Positions 18,331 through 27,469 of a stretch of DNA of 64,000 bases are shown one piece after another (within the stretch, counting starts at the first letter, position 1; each line of letters opens with the position of its first letter). The stretch lies in NCBI RefSeq assembly GCF_003076135.1, contig NZ_QDGZ01000001.1, positions 841,970 through 905,969 of the forward strand, written 5' to 3'. Both the position numbers and the translations under genes were made by a program. Below the pieces are notes generated by a model. The model was not told the origin of the DNA, searched no databases, and worked only from the letters and a program-made list of their open reading frames with translations. This stretch comes from Nocardioides gansuensis (lineage in GTDB: Bacteria; Actinomycetota; Actinomycetes; Propionibacteriales; Nocardioidaceae).

Positions 18331-20091
18331 ATGAGTGGCTTGAAGGAGCCTGAGGAGCTCGAGCCTGCACAGGGCTCGCTCCGGCTGGCCTCCGCCGACG
18401 ACACCGCGACCAGGGCTGACTGGGAGGCAGCGACGGCTGCCGTCCTCCGCAAGACCGGCAAGCTCGCGGAGGGCGAGCCCGACTCCGCCGTGTGGGACAA
18501 GCTGTCCCGGTCCACGCTCGACGGCATCCGCGTCGCCCCGATCGGCACGCCCGAGCAGGTCGCCGGCCTCACGACGGCCGGCCGCCCGACGCGCACCGAC
18601 GACTGGGACATCCGCGTCCACGTCGTCGGGCCCGACGCCAGGTCCGCCAACGAGGCGGTCCTCGTCGACCTCGAGAACGGTGCCACGTCGCTGTGGATCG
18701 AGCTCGGCTCCGGCCTCTCGGCCGCGGACCTCCCGACGGTCCTCGACGGGGTCCTGCTCGACCTCGCGCCCGTCGTCCTGGACGGCGGGGGTCCGGCTGC
18801 CGCCGCGGCACTCCTCGACCTCGCCACCGACCGGGGGGTCGACCTGCACCCGGCGACCAACCTCGGCGCCGACCCGCTGGGCGACGACCTGCTCATCATC
18901 ACCACCCTGGCCCGCCAGGCCGGTGTTCGTGGCGTCGTCGTCGACGCGGCACGCGTCCACGACCGGGGCGCCTCCGACGCCCAGGAGCTGGGCTTCTCGA
19001 TCGCGTCGGGTGTCCACGTGCTGCGGGTGCTCACCGAGGCCGGTCTCACCGTGGACGAGGCCGCGCGGCTGGTCGAGTTCCGCTACGCCGCGTCGGACGA
19101 GCAGTTCCCCACCATCGCCAAGCTGCGCGCGGCGCGGCGACTGTGGGCCCGGGTCCTCGAGCTCAGCGGCGCGACGTCCGAGGCGGGGGAGCAGCGGCAG
19201 CACGCGGTGACCAGCCGGGCGATGATGACCAAGTACGACCCCTGGGTGAACATGCTGCGCGGCACCGTCGCGGCCTTCTCCGCCGGTGTCGGCGGTGCCG
19301 AGTCGGTCACCGTGGTGCCCTTCGACGAGCCGCTCGGCCTGCCCGATGCGTTCGGCCGCCGGATCGCGCGCAACACCTCGTCCCTGCTCATCTCCGAGTC
19401 CCACCTGGCGAAGGTCGTCGACCCCGCCGGCGGCGCCTACGCCGTCGAGCGGCTCACCGACGACCTGGCGGCCGCCGGCTGGGCCGAGCTGGGCCGGATC
19501 GAGGAGTCGGGCGGCCTGGCCGCTGCACTGGCGGACGGCTCGTTCGACGCCCGCGTCGACGCCGTGGTGGCCGAGCGCGACAAGCAGGTGGCTCTCCGAC
19601 GCCGGCCCATCACCGGTCTCAGCGAGTTCCCGAACCTGCAGGAGCAGCTGCCGGCCCGTGCCGTCGCCCCAGAGAGCGCCGCCTCGCGCACGGTCCGCCG
19701 CTACGGCGCCGCCTTCGAGGCGCTCCGTGACGAGCCGGCCGCCTCGCCGGTCTTCCTGGCCACCCTCGGCCCGATCGCCGCGCACACCGCCCGCGCCACC
19801 TTCGCGAGCAACCTGCTCGCCGCCGGCGGCGTCGCGGTCGACGTGGCCGGGGCCACCGACGGCGTCGACGCCCTGCTCTCGGCGTACGGCGGGCAGAAGG
19901 TCGTCTGCCTGGCCGGCACCGACGCGGCGTACGCCGAGTGGGGCGAGGCCGCTGCGGCCGCGCTCCGCGACGCGGGCGCGCGCCACGTGGTGATCGCCGG
20001 CAAGGCGACCGAGTGGGTGGACGACTCGTGCGCGAGGGGCGTCGATGCGCTGGCCTTCCTGACCCGCACGCGAGAGGAGCTCGCCCGATGA
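18331..20091 (+). CDS. mutA: Methylmalonyl-CoA mutase small (beta) subunit
   Basis: The 586-residue protein is the non-catalytic subunit of the heterodimeric adenosylcobalamin-dependent mutase that interconverts methylmalonyl-CoA and succinyl-CoA. The barrel part shows [36 protein letters not shown] and [10 protein letters not shown], as in mutase subunits. The C-terminal flavodoxin-like domain lacks the DxHxxG cobalamin motif, which is normal for this subunit. It overlaps mutB by four bases (ATGA). The pathway joins propionyl-CoA from odd-chain fat, cholesterol-like or branched amino acid breakdown to the TCA cycle. Confidence 0.95.
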   Translation: MSGLKEPEELEPAQGSLRLASADDTATRADWEAATAAVLRKTGKLAEGEPDSAVWDKLSRSTLDGIRVAPIGTPEQVAGLTTAGRPTRTDDWDIRVHVVGPDARSANEAVLVDLENGATSLWIELGSGLSAADLPTVLDGVLLDLAPVVLDGGGPAAAAALLDLATDRGVDLHPATNLGADPLGDDLLIITTLARQAGVRGVVVDAARVHDRGASDAQELGFSIASGVHVLRVLTEAGLTVDEAARLVEFRYAASDEQFPTIAKLRAARRLWARVLELSGATSEAGEQRQHAVTSRAMMTKYDPWVNMLRGTVAAFSAGVGGAESVTVVPFDEPLGLPDAFGRRIARNTSSLLISESHLAKVVDPAGGAYAVERLTDDLAAAGWAELGRIEESGGLAAALADGSFDARVDAVVAERDKQVALRRRPITGLSEFPNLQEQLPARAVAPESAASRTVRRYGAAFEALRDEPAASPVFLATLGPIAAHTARATFASNLLAAGGVAVDVAGATDGVDALLSAYGGQKVVCLAGTDAAYAEWGEAAAAALRDAGARHVVIAGKATEWVDDSCARGVDALAFLTRTREELAR

Positions 20092-22316
20092 GCGTCCCGA
20101 AGTCCTTCGCCGGCCTGCCCTTGGTCTCGACTTCGCTCGACCAGCCGGCCTCGCTCGACCAGCCGGCCTCGCTCGACCAGCCGGCCTCGGGTGATCGAGC
20201 GGAGTCGAGATCCCCCTGGCACAGCCCCGAGGGGATCGACATCCTCCCGGTCTACGGCCCCGAGCACCTCGACGGCCTCGACGCCCTCGACACCTGGCCG
20301 GGCCTGAGCCCGTTCCTGCGCGGCCCCTACCCGACGATGTACACCACCCAGCCGTGGACGATCCGCCAGTACGCCGGGTTCTCCACCGCCGAGGAGTCCA
20401 ACGCCTTCTACCGCCGCAACCTCGCAGCCGGCCAGAAGGGCCTGAGCGTCGCCTTCGACCTGGCCACCCACCGCGGCTATGACTCCGACCACCCGCGCGT
20501 GCGCGGTGACGTCGGCATGGCGGGCGTGGCCATCGACTCGATCTACGACGCGCGCACCCTCTTCGACGGCATCCCGCTGGACCAGATGAGCGTCTCGATG
20601 ACCATGAACGGCGCGGTGCTGCCGGTCCTGGCCCTCTACATCGTCGCGGCCGAGGAGCAGGGGGTGAAGCCGGAGCAGCTCACGGGGACCATCCAGAACG
20701 ACATCCTCAAGGAGTTCATGGTCCGCAACACCTACATCTACCCGCCGCAGCCGTCGATGCGGATCATCAGCGACATCTTCGCGTTCACCTCGCAGAAGAT
20801 GCCGCGGTTCAACTCGATCTCGATCTCCGGCTACCACATCCAGGAGGCCGGGGCGACGGCCGACCTCGAGCTCGCCTACACCCTCGCCGACGGCGTGGAG
20901 TACATCCGGGCCGGCCTCGCGACCGGCATGACGATCGACCAGTTCGCGCCGCGGCTGTCGTTCTTCTGGGCGATCGGGATGAACTTCTTCATGGAGGTCG
21001 CCAAGATGCGCGCCGCGCGGGCCCTCTGGGCGCGACTGGTGCGCGACTTCGACCCGCAGAACCCCAAGTCCCTGAGCCTGCGCACACACAGCCAGACCTC
21101 CGGCTGGTCGCTCACCGCGCAGGACGTCTTCAACAACGTCGGGCGCACCTGCATCGAGGCGATGGCCGCGACCCAGGGCCACACCCAGTCGCTGCACACG
21201 AACGCCCTCGACGAGGCGATCGCGCTGCCGACCGACTTCTCGGCCCGCATCGCCCGCAACACCCAGCTGCTGCTGCAGCAGGAGAGCCGCACGACCGAGG
21301 TCATCGACCCGTGGGCCGGCTCCTACTACGTCGAGCGCCTCACCCACGACCTCGCGGAGCGGGCCTGGGCCCACATCCTCGAGGCCGAGCAGGCCGGCGG
21401 CATGGCCAAGGCCATCGAACAGGGCATCCCGAAGATGCGCATCGAGGAGGCGGCAGCCCGCACCCAGGCGCGCATCGACGCCGGCACCCAGAAGGTCATC
21501 GGCGTCAACACCTATCGCCTGGCCGACGAGGACCCGCTCGACGTGCTCCGGGTGGACAACGACGACGTCTACAAGCGCCAGGTCGCCAAGCTCGAGCGCC
21601 TGCGCGAGGAGCGCGACGGCGACGCCGTACGACGCGCGCTCGACGCCCTGACCGCGTCCGCCGGGCGCGGGCCGGCCGGAGGCGGGTCGCTGGACGGCAA
21701 CCTGCTCGCCCTCGCCGTCGACGCGGCACGGGCCAAGGCCACGGTCGGCGAGATCTCCGACGCCCTGGAGAAGGTCTACGGCCGGCACCAGGCCGTGATC
21801 CGTACGATCAGTGGGGTCTATCGAGAGGAAGCCACCCAGATGAAGGACGGGGCCCCCGACAGCAAGGTCGCCGAGGTGCTCCGGATGACCGAGGAGTTCG
21901 AGGCCGAGGAGGGCCGGCGCCCGCGCATCCTGGTGGCCAAGATGGGCCAGGACGGCCACGACCGCGGCCAGAAGGTCGTCGTCACGGCCTTCGCCGACCT
22001 CGGCTTCGACGTCGACGTGGGGCCGCTCTTCTCCACGCCCGAGGAGGTGGCCCAGCAGGCCGTCGACGCCGACGTGCACATCGTCGGGGTCAGCTCGCTC
22101 GCGGCCGGCCACCTCACGCTGCTCCCCGCGCTGAAGCAGGCGCTGGCGGAGCAGGGCCGCGACGACATCATGATCGTCATCGGCGGCGTGATCCCGCCCG
22201 ACGACGTGCCCACTCTCAAGGAGATGGGTGCGGCGGCGGTCTTCCTGCCCGGCACCGTCATCGCGGACTCGGCCCTCGACCTGCTGGCCAGGCTGCGCGA
22301 GGCGCACGCCGGCTGA
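20088..22316 (+). CDS. mutB: Methylmalonyl-CoA mutase large (alpha) subunit, with repeat-encoded N-terminal insert
   Basis: The 742-residue catalytic subunit has the substrate barrel ([32 protein letters not shown]) and a C-terminal cobalamin-binding domain with the base-off histidine motif GQDGHDRG and GVSSLAAGH. Residues 12-42 are unusual. They contain the tandem SLDQPA peptide and then GDRAESRS, and are encoded by a dispersed DNA repeat (20123-20213) inserted in frame between [11 protein letters not shown] and the family-like [13 protein letters not shown]. The insert lies in the extended N-terminal arm, so catalysis need not be affected. The stop overlaps meaB as TGATG. Confidence 0.95.
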   Translation: MSVPKSFAGLPLVSTSLDQPASLDQPASLDQPASGDRAESRSPWHSPEGIDILPVYGPEHLDGLDALDTWPGLSPFLRGPYPTMYTTQPWTIRQYAGFSTAEESNAFYRRNLAAGQKGLSVAFDLATHRGYDSDHPRVRGDVGMAGVAIDSIYDARTLFDGIPLDQMSVSMTMNGAVLPVLALYIVAAEEQGVKPEQLTGTIQNDILKEFMVRNTYIYPPQPSMRIISDIFAFTSQKMPRFNSISISGYHIQEAGATADLELAYTLADGVEYIRAGLATGMTIDQFAPRLSFFWAIGMNFFMEVAKMRAARALWARLVRDFDPQNPKSLSLRTHSQTSGWSLTAQDVFNNVGRTCIEAMAATQGHTQSLHTNALDEAIALPTDFSARIARNTQLLLQQESRTTEVIDPWAGSYYVERLTHDLAERAWAHILEAEQAGGMAKAIEQGIPKMRIEEAAARTQARIDAGTQKVIGVNTYRLADEDPLDVLRVDNDDVYKRQVAKLERLREERDGDAVRRALDALTASAGRGPAGGGSLDGNLLALAVDAARAKATVGEISDALEKVYGRHQAVIRTISGVYREEATQMKDGAPDSKVAEVLRMTEEFEAEEGRRPRILVAKMGQDGHDRGQKVVVTAFADLGFDVDVGPLFSTPEEVAQQAVDADVHIVGVSSLAAGHLTLLPALKQALAEQGRDDIMIVIGGVIPPDDVPTLKEMGAAAVFLPGTVIADSALDLLARLREAHAG
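20123..20213. repeat. In-frame dispersed repeat cluster in mutB
   Basis: A left end, GGTCTCGACTTCGCTCGACC plus AGCC (20123-20146), is followed by two 18-base units GGCCTCGCTCGACCAGCC (20147-20164 and 20165-20182), then a right end in the opposite orientation, GGTGATCGAGCGGAGTCGAG plus ATCC (20190-20213). The two ends are near-perfect inverted copies of one 24-base motif, so the whole 91 bases look like a small palindromic element. The frame of mutB is kept. Confidence 0.8.
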
Positions 22317-23368
22317 TGGCGCGGCCGGTCGACGTACCCGCGCTCGTCGAGGGAGTCCGTGCGGGTCAGCGCGCGGCAGTCTCGCGCGCGATCACGCTCG
22401 TCGAGTCGTCGCGCCCCGACCACCGGCTTGCCGCGCGGGAGCTGCTGACCGAGCTGGCGCACGCGAGCCCGGCTGGTCGAGCGGAGTCGGCTGGTCGAGC
22501 GGAGTCGGCTGGTCGAGCGGAGTCGAGACTCGCCGTCCGCGTCGGCATCTCCGGGGTCCCCGGCGTCGGGAAGTCGACCTTCATCGAGGGCCTCGGTGGG
22601 CGGCTCACCGCCGCCGGCCACCGCGTCGGCGTGCTTGCCGTCGACCCGTCGTCGGTGCGCACCGGCGGCTCGGTGCTCGGCGACAAGACCCGGATGGCCA
22701 CGCTCTCGGCGGACCGCCGCGCCTTCATCCGCCCTTCGCCCTCGGCCGGCACGCTCGGCGGGGTCGCCCGCGCGACGGTGCAGGCGATGCTGGTGCTGGA
22801 GGCTGCCGGGTACGACGTGGTGCTGGTCGAGACGGTCGGCGTCGGCCAGTCCGAGGTCACCGTCGCCGGTATGGTCGACACCTTCCTGTTCCTCACCCTC
22901 GCCCGCACCGGCGACCAGCTGCAGGGCATCAAGAAGGGCATCCTCGAGATCGCCGACGTCATCGCCATCAACAAGGCGGACGACCGCGGCGGTCACTCAC
23001 ATGGGGAGGCCGAGGCCCGCGCGGCGGCCCGCGAGCTGGCCGGCGCGCTGCGGCTGGTGCACGGCAGGGGCGAGTGGGCACCCCCGGTCGTCACCTGCTC
23101 CGGTCTCGAGGGCCACGGCGTGGACGACGTGTGGCAGCGGGTGCTCGGCCACCGCGAGCACCTCGGCGCCGACGGGCTCGCCGCGAAGCGAGCCTCCCAG
23201 CAGCTTGAGTTCACCTGGGCGCTGGTCCGCGACGAGCTCGACCAGCGCCTGCGCCGGTCTCCCGGCGTGGCCGCGATCCGTGACGAGGTCCGCGCCGCCG
23301 TGCTGTCCGGGGAGCTCCCCGCCCCGATGGCCGCCGACCGCATCCTGGCGGCCTACGACTCCGACTGA
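22316..23368 (+). CDS. meaB: Methylmalonyl-CoA mutase-associated GTPase
   Basis: The 350-residue G3E-family GTPase has the P-loop GVPGVGKST (residues about 80-88), the SIMIBI-class segment AVDPSSVRTGGSVLGDKTRM, VLVETVGVGQSE as the G3 region and the base-recognition NKAD. MeaB guards mutase against cofactor inactivation and gates adenosylcobalamin delivery. It directly follows mutB (TGATG overlap). Residues 53-70 are three tandem AGRAES units from an 18-base DNA repeat. They sit between the N-terminal helices and the first strand of the GTPase domain, a place that tolerates length change. Confidence 0.94.
   Translation: MARPVDVPALVEGVRAGQRAAVSRAITLVESSRPDHRLAARELLTELAHASPAGRAESAGRAESAGRAESRLAVRVGISGVPGVGKSTFIEGLGGRLTAAGHRVGVLAVDPSSVRTGGSVLGDKTRMATLSADRRAFIRPSPSAGTLGGVARATVQAMLVLEAAGYDVVLVETVGVGQSEVTVAGMVDTFLFLTLARTGDQLQGIKKGILEIADVIAINKADDRGGHSHGEAEARAAARELAGALRLVHGRGEWAPPVVTCSGLEGHGVDDVWQRVLGHREHLGADGLAAKRASQQLEFTWALVRDELDQRLRRSPGVAAIRDEVRAAVLSGELPAPMAADRILAAYDSD
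22471..22530. repeat. In-frame dispersed repeat, three tandem units in meaB
   Basis: Three identical 18-base units GGCTGGTCGAGCGGAGTC occupy 22471-22488, 22489-22506 and 22507-22524, followed by GAGACT. The unit is the same motif as in mutB and sdhA with slightly different flanks. Multiples of 18 keep the frame and yield AGRAES three times. Confidence 0.85.
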
Positions 23369-23442
23369 CCCCGCTGGGCCGCGTTCTCGCGATGTGCCAC
23401 CACCGGCAGGGGAGGCCGTCCGACAAGTAGGCTGGCGAGTTG

Positions 23443-24630
23443 ATGCCCGAGACCGACGCCACCCGAGTCATCGACACGGTCGTGGACAAGTACGCCGACC
23501 AGCTGATCGAGCTGCGGCGCGACCTGCATGCCCATCCCGAGCTGAGCTGGGCGGAGACACGCACGACCGACCGGGTGGTGGAGCACCTCGACGGCACCGG
23601 GTGGTCGCTGGTGCGGCTCGAGGGCGGCGGGCTGATCGCCGAGCTCGGCGCGGGGGACCGGCTGGTCGCGCTCCGGGCCGACCTCGACGCGCTCCCGATC
23701 GACGACCTCACCAAGGACCCGTGGTCGAGCACCGTGCCCGGGGTCGCGCACGCGTGCGGCCACGACGTCCACACCACCGGACTGGTCGGGGCCGGGCTGG
23801 CGCTGGCCGAGGTGCACCATCGCGGGCTGCTCCACGGGCGGGTGCGGCTGCTCTTCCAGCCGGCCGAGGAGGTCATGCCCGGCGGTGCGCTCCACCTGAT
23901 CTCGGCGGGGGCGCTCGACGGCGTCGCCCACGTCTTCGGCCTCCACTGCGACCCCAGCCTCGACGTCGGCCGGGTCGGCCTGCGTGAGGGGCCGCTCACC
24001 GGCGCCGCCGACCACCTCACGGTGCGGCTCGCAGGCAAGGGGGGCCACACGTCGCGTCCCCACCTCACCGAGGACCTCACCTTCGCCATCGGCAAGCTCG
24101 TCACCGAGCTGCCCGCCATCCTCAGCCGCCGGCTCGACCCGCGCGCGGGCGTGAGCGTGGTCTGGGGGATGGTCCGGGCCGGCTCTGCCCCCAACGTCAT
24201 CCCGCACGCCGGGCTCGTGTCCGGCACGGTGCGGATGCTCGACGCCGTCGCCTGGGCCGACGCCGAGCACCTGGTGCGGCAGCTGATCAGCCAGATCGTC
24301 TCGCCGTACGGCGTGACCGCCGAGGTGACCTACCAGCGCGGCGTGCCACCGGTGGTGAACGGCTCGGAGTCCACCCGGCTGCTCGGTGAGGCCGTCGAGC
24401 GGGTGCTCGGCCCGCACGGCCACGTCTCCACCTCACAGAGCCTGGGCGGGGAGGACTTCGGCTGGTTCCTCGACCGGGTGCCCGGGGCGATGGCCCGGCT
24501 CGGGACCCGCAGCCCGGGGGGCACGACGTACGACCTCCACCAGGGCAACCTGCGGGTGCACGAGGGCGCGAGCCTCATCGGCGCCCGGGTGCTCGCGGGC
24601 GCCGCCATCGGGGCGGTCACCGACAGGTAA
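23443..24630 (+). CDS. M20-family amidohydrolase
   Basis: The 395-residue protein is a zinc amidohydrolase of the IAA-amino acid hydrolase/hippuricase type. It shows the first metal motif HAHPELSW, the acidic ALRADLDALPI, ACGHDVHTT with the metal His-Asp-His, the catalytic FQPAEEV and the late metal-ligand site in SLGGEDFGWF. A small dimerisation domain lies in the middle (GKGGHTSRPH). It removes acyl groups from amino acids or cleaves related amides; the true substrate is unknown. A TAGGCT element (23428-23433) just upstream may be a -10 box, giving a very short leader. The next gene is the nucleoside-transporter lipoprotein. Confidence 0.9.
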   Translation: MPETDATRVIDTVVDKYADQLIELRRDLHAHPELSWAETRTTDRVVEHLDGTGWSLVRLEGGGLIAELGAGDRLVALRADLDALPIDDLTKDPWSSTVPGVAHACGHDVHTTGLVGAGLALAEVHHRGLLHGRVRLLFQPAEEVMPGGALHLISAGALDGVAHVFGLHCDPSLDVGRVGLREGPLTGAADHLTVRLAGKGGHTSRPHLTEDLTFAIGKLVTELPAILSRRLDPRAGVSVVWGMVRAGSAPNVIPHAGLVSGTVRMLDAVAWADAEHLVRQLISQIVSPYGVTAEVTYQRGVPPVVNGSESTRLLGEAVERVLGPHGHVSTSQSLGGEDFGWFLDRVPGAMARLGTRSPGGTTYDLHQGNLRVHEGASLIGARVLAGAAIGAVTDR

Positions 24631-24730
24631 CGGTTCAGCCTCTCCGTCGAGATCGGCCTCACGCCGAGTTATGGTGCTCGCCGGAAGAGCGCCTGTCCGG
24701 GCGCCCCAGAACCGAAGATCAGGAGGCGCC

Positions 24731-25813
24731 GTGAGGAAGACGGCCCGTATTGCTGCGGTGGCCACCATTGCCGCCCTGTCGCTCGCTGCATGTGGTGAGC
24801 GGCCGACGGACGAGCCCGAAACCGCGACGGAGACCCCGACCGCGACCGAGACGGAGCCGGCCGAGCAGTTCCCCGACTTCAAGGCCTGCATGGTCTCCGA
24901 CTCGGGTGGCTTCGACGACAAGTCGTTCAACCAGACCTCGCACGCCGGCCTCGAGGCCGCTGCCGAGAAGCTCGGCGTCCAGACCGCGGAGGTCGAGTCG
25001 CAGTCTCCCTCGGAGTTCGACGACAACATCGCCGAGATGGTCAGCCAGGGCTGCAACTCCATCACGACGGTCGGCTTCCTGCTCGGTGACGCGACCCTGA
25101 AGTCCGCGAAGAAGAACAAGGACATCAGCTACTCGATCGTCGACTTCGCCTACGAGAAGGCGCCGGCGAACGTCAAGGGCCTGACCTTCAACACGGCCGA
25201 GCCCTCGTTCCTGGCCGGCTACCTCGCCGCCGCCAAGTCGGAGACCGGCGTCGTCGGTACCTTCGGTGGCCTCAACATCCCGACGGTCACCATCTTCATG
25301 ACCGGCTTCCACCAGGGCGTCCAGCGCTACAACGAGGACAACGGCGCCGACGTCAAGGTCATCGGCTGGGACCCGGCGAAGCCCAAGGCCGGCTCTTTCA
25401 CCAACGACTTCGAGTCGAAGACCATCGGCCAGCAGACGGCCGAGGAGATGATCACCCAGGGTGCCGACGTGATCTTCCCGGTCGCCGGTCCCGCCGGTCT
25501 CGGTGGCCTCCAGGCGGCCCAGGACAACGACGCCTGGGGCATCTGGGTCGACACCGACGGCTGCGTCTCGGCCGAGGAGTACTGCGACATCCTGCTGACC
25601 TCCGTGGTCAAGGGCATGGACGTCGCCGTGGAGCAGGCCATCACGGACGCCGCCAGCGGCACCTTCTCCAACGAGCTCTACGTCGGCACGCTCGAGAACG
25701 GCGGCGTCAGCCTGGCCGAGTTCGGCCCGAACGCCGACGTCGACGACGAGCTCGCGGCGGAGCTCGAGGAGCTCAAGGCCGGCATCATCGACGGGTCCAT
25801 CACCGTCGGCTGA
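24731..25813 (+). CDS. BMP-family lipoprotein, substrate-binding protein of a nucleoside-type ABC transporter
   Basis: The 360-residue protein has a lipoprotein signal peptide with lipobox LSLAAC, followed by a Thr/Glu-rich linker and the BMP/PnrA-like periplasmic-binding fold (ACMVSDSGGFDDKSFNQTSH, IVDFAYEKAP, GGLNIPTVTIF). Members bind purine or pyrimidine nucleosides. The GTG at 24731 lies 4 bases after AGGAGG. The ABC ATPase, two permeases, cdd and deoA follow in the same direction, which supports nucleoside uptake. A strong hairpin after the stop separates it from the ATPase gene and may set a higher expression of the binding protein. Confidence 0.93.
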   Translation: MRKTARIAAVATIAALSLAACGERPTDEPETATETPTATETEPAEQFPDFKACMVSDSGGFDDKSFNQTSHAGLEAAAEKLGVQTAEVESQSPSEFDDNIAEMVSQGCNSITTVGFLLGDATLKSAKKNKDISYSIVDFAYEKAPANVKGLTFNTAEPSFLAGYLAAAKSETGVVGTFGGLNIPTVTIFMTGFHQGVQRYNEDNGADVKVIGWDPAKPKAGSFTNDFESKTIGQQTAEEMITQGADVIFPVAGPAGLGGLQAAQDNDAWGIWVDTDGCVSAEEYCDILLTSVVKGMDVAVEQAITDAASGTFSNELYVGTLENGGVSLAEFGPNADVDDELAAELEELKAGIIDGSITVG

Positions 25814-25837
25814 GCCAGTCGCGACACCGAAGTCACG

Positions 25838-25874
25838 GCATGTCGGGGCGGGGGGTCTCCCCGCCCCGACATGC
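25838..25874 (+). terminator. Strong hairpin between binding-protein and ATPase genes
   Basis: A perfect 16-base stem, GCATGTCGGGGCGGGG (25838-25853) with its complement at 25859-25874, closes a 5-base loop. The next bases (GTCTTCTAGG) are not a proper T-tract. It can act as a partial terminator or as a 3' stabiliser of the lipoprotein mRNA, a common arrangement in binding-protein operons. Confidence 0.75.
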
Positions 25875-25948
25875 GTCTTCTAGGGTCGTCCTGTTCCAGT
25901 CGGGTTCCGGGGACGACGACGTACGACGCGCTGCAACGAGGGAGTGCG

Positions 25949-27469
25949 ATGAAGCTGGAGATCCGAGGTCTCACGAAGCGGTTCGGATCGTTCACGGCCA
26001 ACGACCACATCGACCTGACGATCGAGCCCGGTGAGATCCACTGCCTGCTCGGTGAGAACGGGGCGGGCAAGTCCACGCTGATGAACATGCTCTACGGCCT
26101 GCTCGAGCCGACCGAGGGCGAGGTGCTGCTGGACGGCGAGCCGGTGACCTTCGAGACGCCGGGCGACGCCATGGCAGCCGGCATCGGGATGGTGCACCAG
26201 CACTTCATGCTCGTCCCCGTCTTCACGGTGGCCGAGAACGTGATGCTCGGCCGTGAGCAGACCCGGGGCGCCGGGCTCCTCGACCGCAAGGCCGCAGCCG
26301 ACCTGGTGCGCGAGCTCTCCGGCCGCTACCACCTCGCGGTCAACCCGGACGCCCTCGTCGAGGACCTCCCCGTGGGCGTGCAGCAGCGGGTCGAGATCCT
26401 CAAGGCGCTGGCCGGCGGTGCGCAGGTGCTGATCCTCGACGAGCCCACCGCCGTGCTGACGCCGCAGGAGATCGACGAGCTCATGGGCATCATGCGCGAG
26501 CTCAAGGAGCAGGGCACCTCCATCATCTTCATCACCCACAAGCTGCGCGAGGTGAAGGCGATCGGCGACCGGATCAGCGTGATCCGCCGCGGCAAGGTCG
26601 TCGGCACCGCCAAGCCGACGGCCAGCGAGGCCGAGCTCGCCGAGCTGATGGTCGGCCGCTCGGTCAACCTGACCGTGGACAAGGCGCACGTCACCTCGGG
26701 CACGACGGTCCTCGAGGCCCGCAACATCACGGTGGTGGACCCCCGCGGCCACCAGGTCGTCAAGGACGTCTCCTTCGAGGCGCGTGCCGGCGAGGTCCTC
26801 GGGATCGCCGGCGTGCAGGGCAACGGGCAGACCGAGCTGATCAAGTCGCTGCTCGGCCTGGTGCGGCCCGATGCGGGCGAGATCTGGCTCGACGGCAAGG
26901 ACATCAGCAAGCACGGCCCGCTGCAGAGCCTCGAGGACGGCATCGGCTACATCCCAGAGGACCGGTCGCACGACGGCTACGTCGGATCCTTCTCGGTCCG
27001 GGAGAACCTCGTCCTCGACCTCTTCCGCAACGACGAGTTCTCTTCTGGCCTGGCTCTGAAGCTGGACGCGATCGCCGCCAACGCCCGCGACCGCATCGCC
27101 GAGTTCGACATCCGCACCGAGTCGGCGGACTCGCCGGTCTCGTCGCTTTCCGGCGGCAACCAGCAGAAGGTGGTCGTCGCCCGCGAGTTCTCGCGGCCGC
27201 TCAAGGTGCTGATCGCCTCCCAGCCGACCCGCGGTGTCGACGTGGGCTCGATCGAGTTCATCCACAAGCGGATCATCGAGGAGCGCGACCGCGGCACGGC
27301 GGTGATCATCGTGTCCACGGAGCTGGACGAGATCTTCGCGCTCTCCGACCGGATCGCGGTGATGTACGACGGCCGGATCGTCGGCACGGTCTCGCCGGAC
27401 ATCAAGCGGGAGGACATCGGCCTGATGATGGCGGGCGCCCACGAGCCGGTGAGCGGAGGAGCGGCATGA
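25949..27469 (+). CDS. Nucleoside-type ABC transporter ATP-binding protein (two ABC domains)
   Basis: The 506-residue protein has two tandem ABC cassettes, like sugar and nucleoside (NupA-type) importers. The first has Walker A GENGAGKST, an ABC signature variant LPVGVQQRVEI and Walker B VLILDEPTAVL. The second has a degenerate Walker A (GVQGNGQTE), signature LSGGNQQK and a divergent Walker B region (LIASQPTRGVD), as is typical for the second cassette of this group. The start at ATG 25949 follows GAGGGAG. The stop overlaps the first permease gene (ATGA). Confidence 0.94.
   Translation: MKLEIRGLTKRFGSFTANDHIDLTIEPGEIHCLLGENGAGKSTLMNMLYGLLEPTEGEVLLDGEPVTFETPGDAMAAGIGMVHQHFMLVPVFTVAENVMLGREQTRGAGLLDRKAAADLVRELSGRYHLAVNPDALVEDLPVGVQQRVEILKALAGGAQVLILDEPTAVLTPQEIDELMGIMRELKEQGTSIIFITHKLREVKAIGDRISVIRRGKVVGTAKPTASEAELAELMVGRSVNLTVDKAHVTSGTTVLEARNITVVDPRGHQVVKDVSFEARAGEVLGIAGVQGNGQTELIKSLLGLVRPDAGEIWLDGKDISKHGPLQSLEDGIGYIPEDRSHDGYVGSFSVRENLVLDLFRNDEFSSGLALKLDAIAANARDRIAEFDIRTESADSPVSSLSGGNQQKVVVAREFSRPLKVLIASQPTRGVDVGSIEFIHKRIIEERDRGTAVIIVSTELDEIFALSDRIAVMYDGRIVGTVSPDIKREDIGLMMAGAHEPVSGGAA

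Noticed and set aside
24631..24730. Riboswitch upstream of the nucleoside-binding lipoprotein
   Set aside because: The leader has no conserved purine or other riboswitch core that I can recognise, and it is only about 60 bases beyond a likely -10 (TATGGT).
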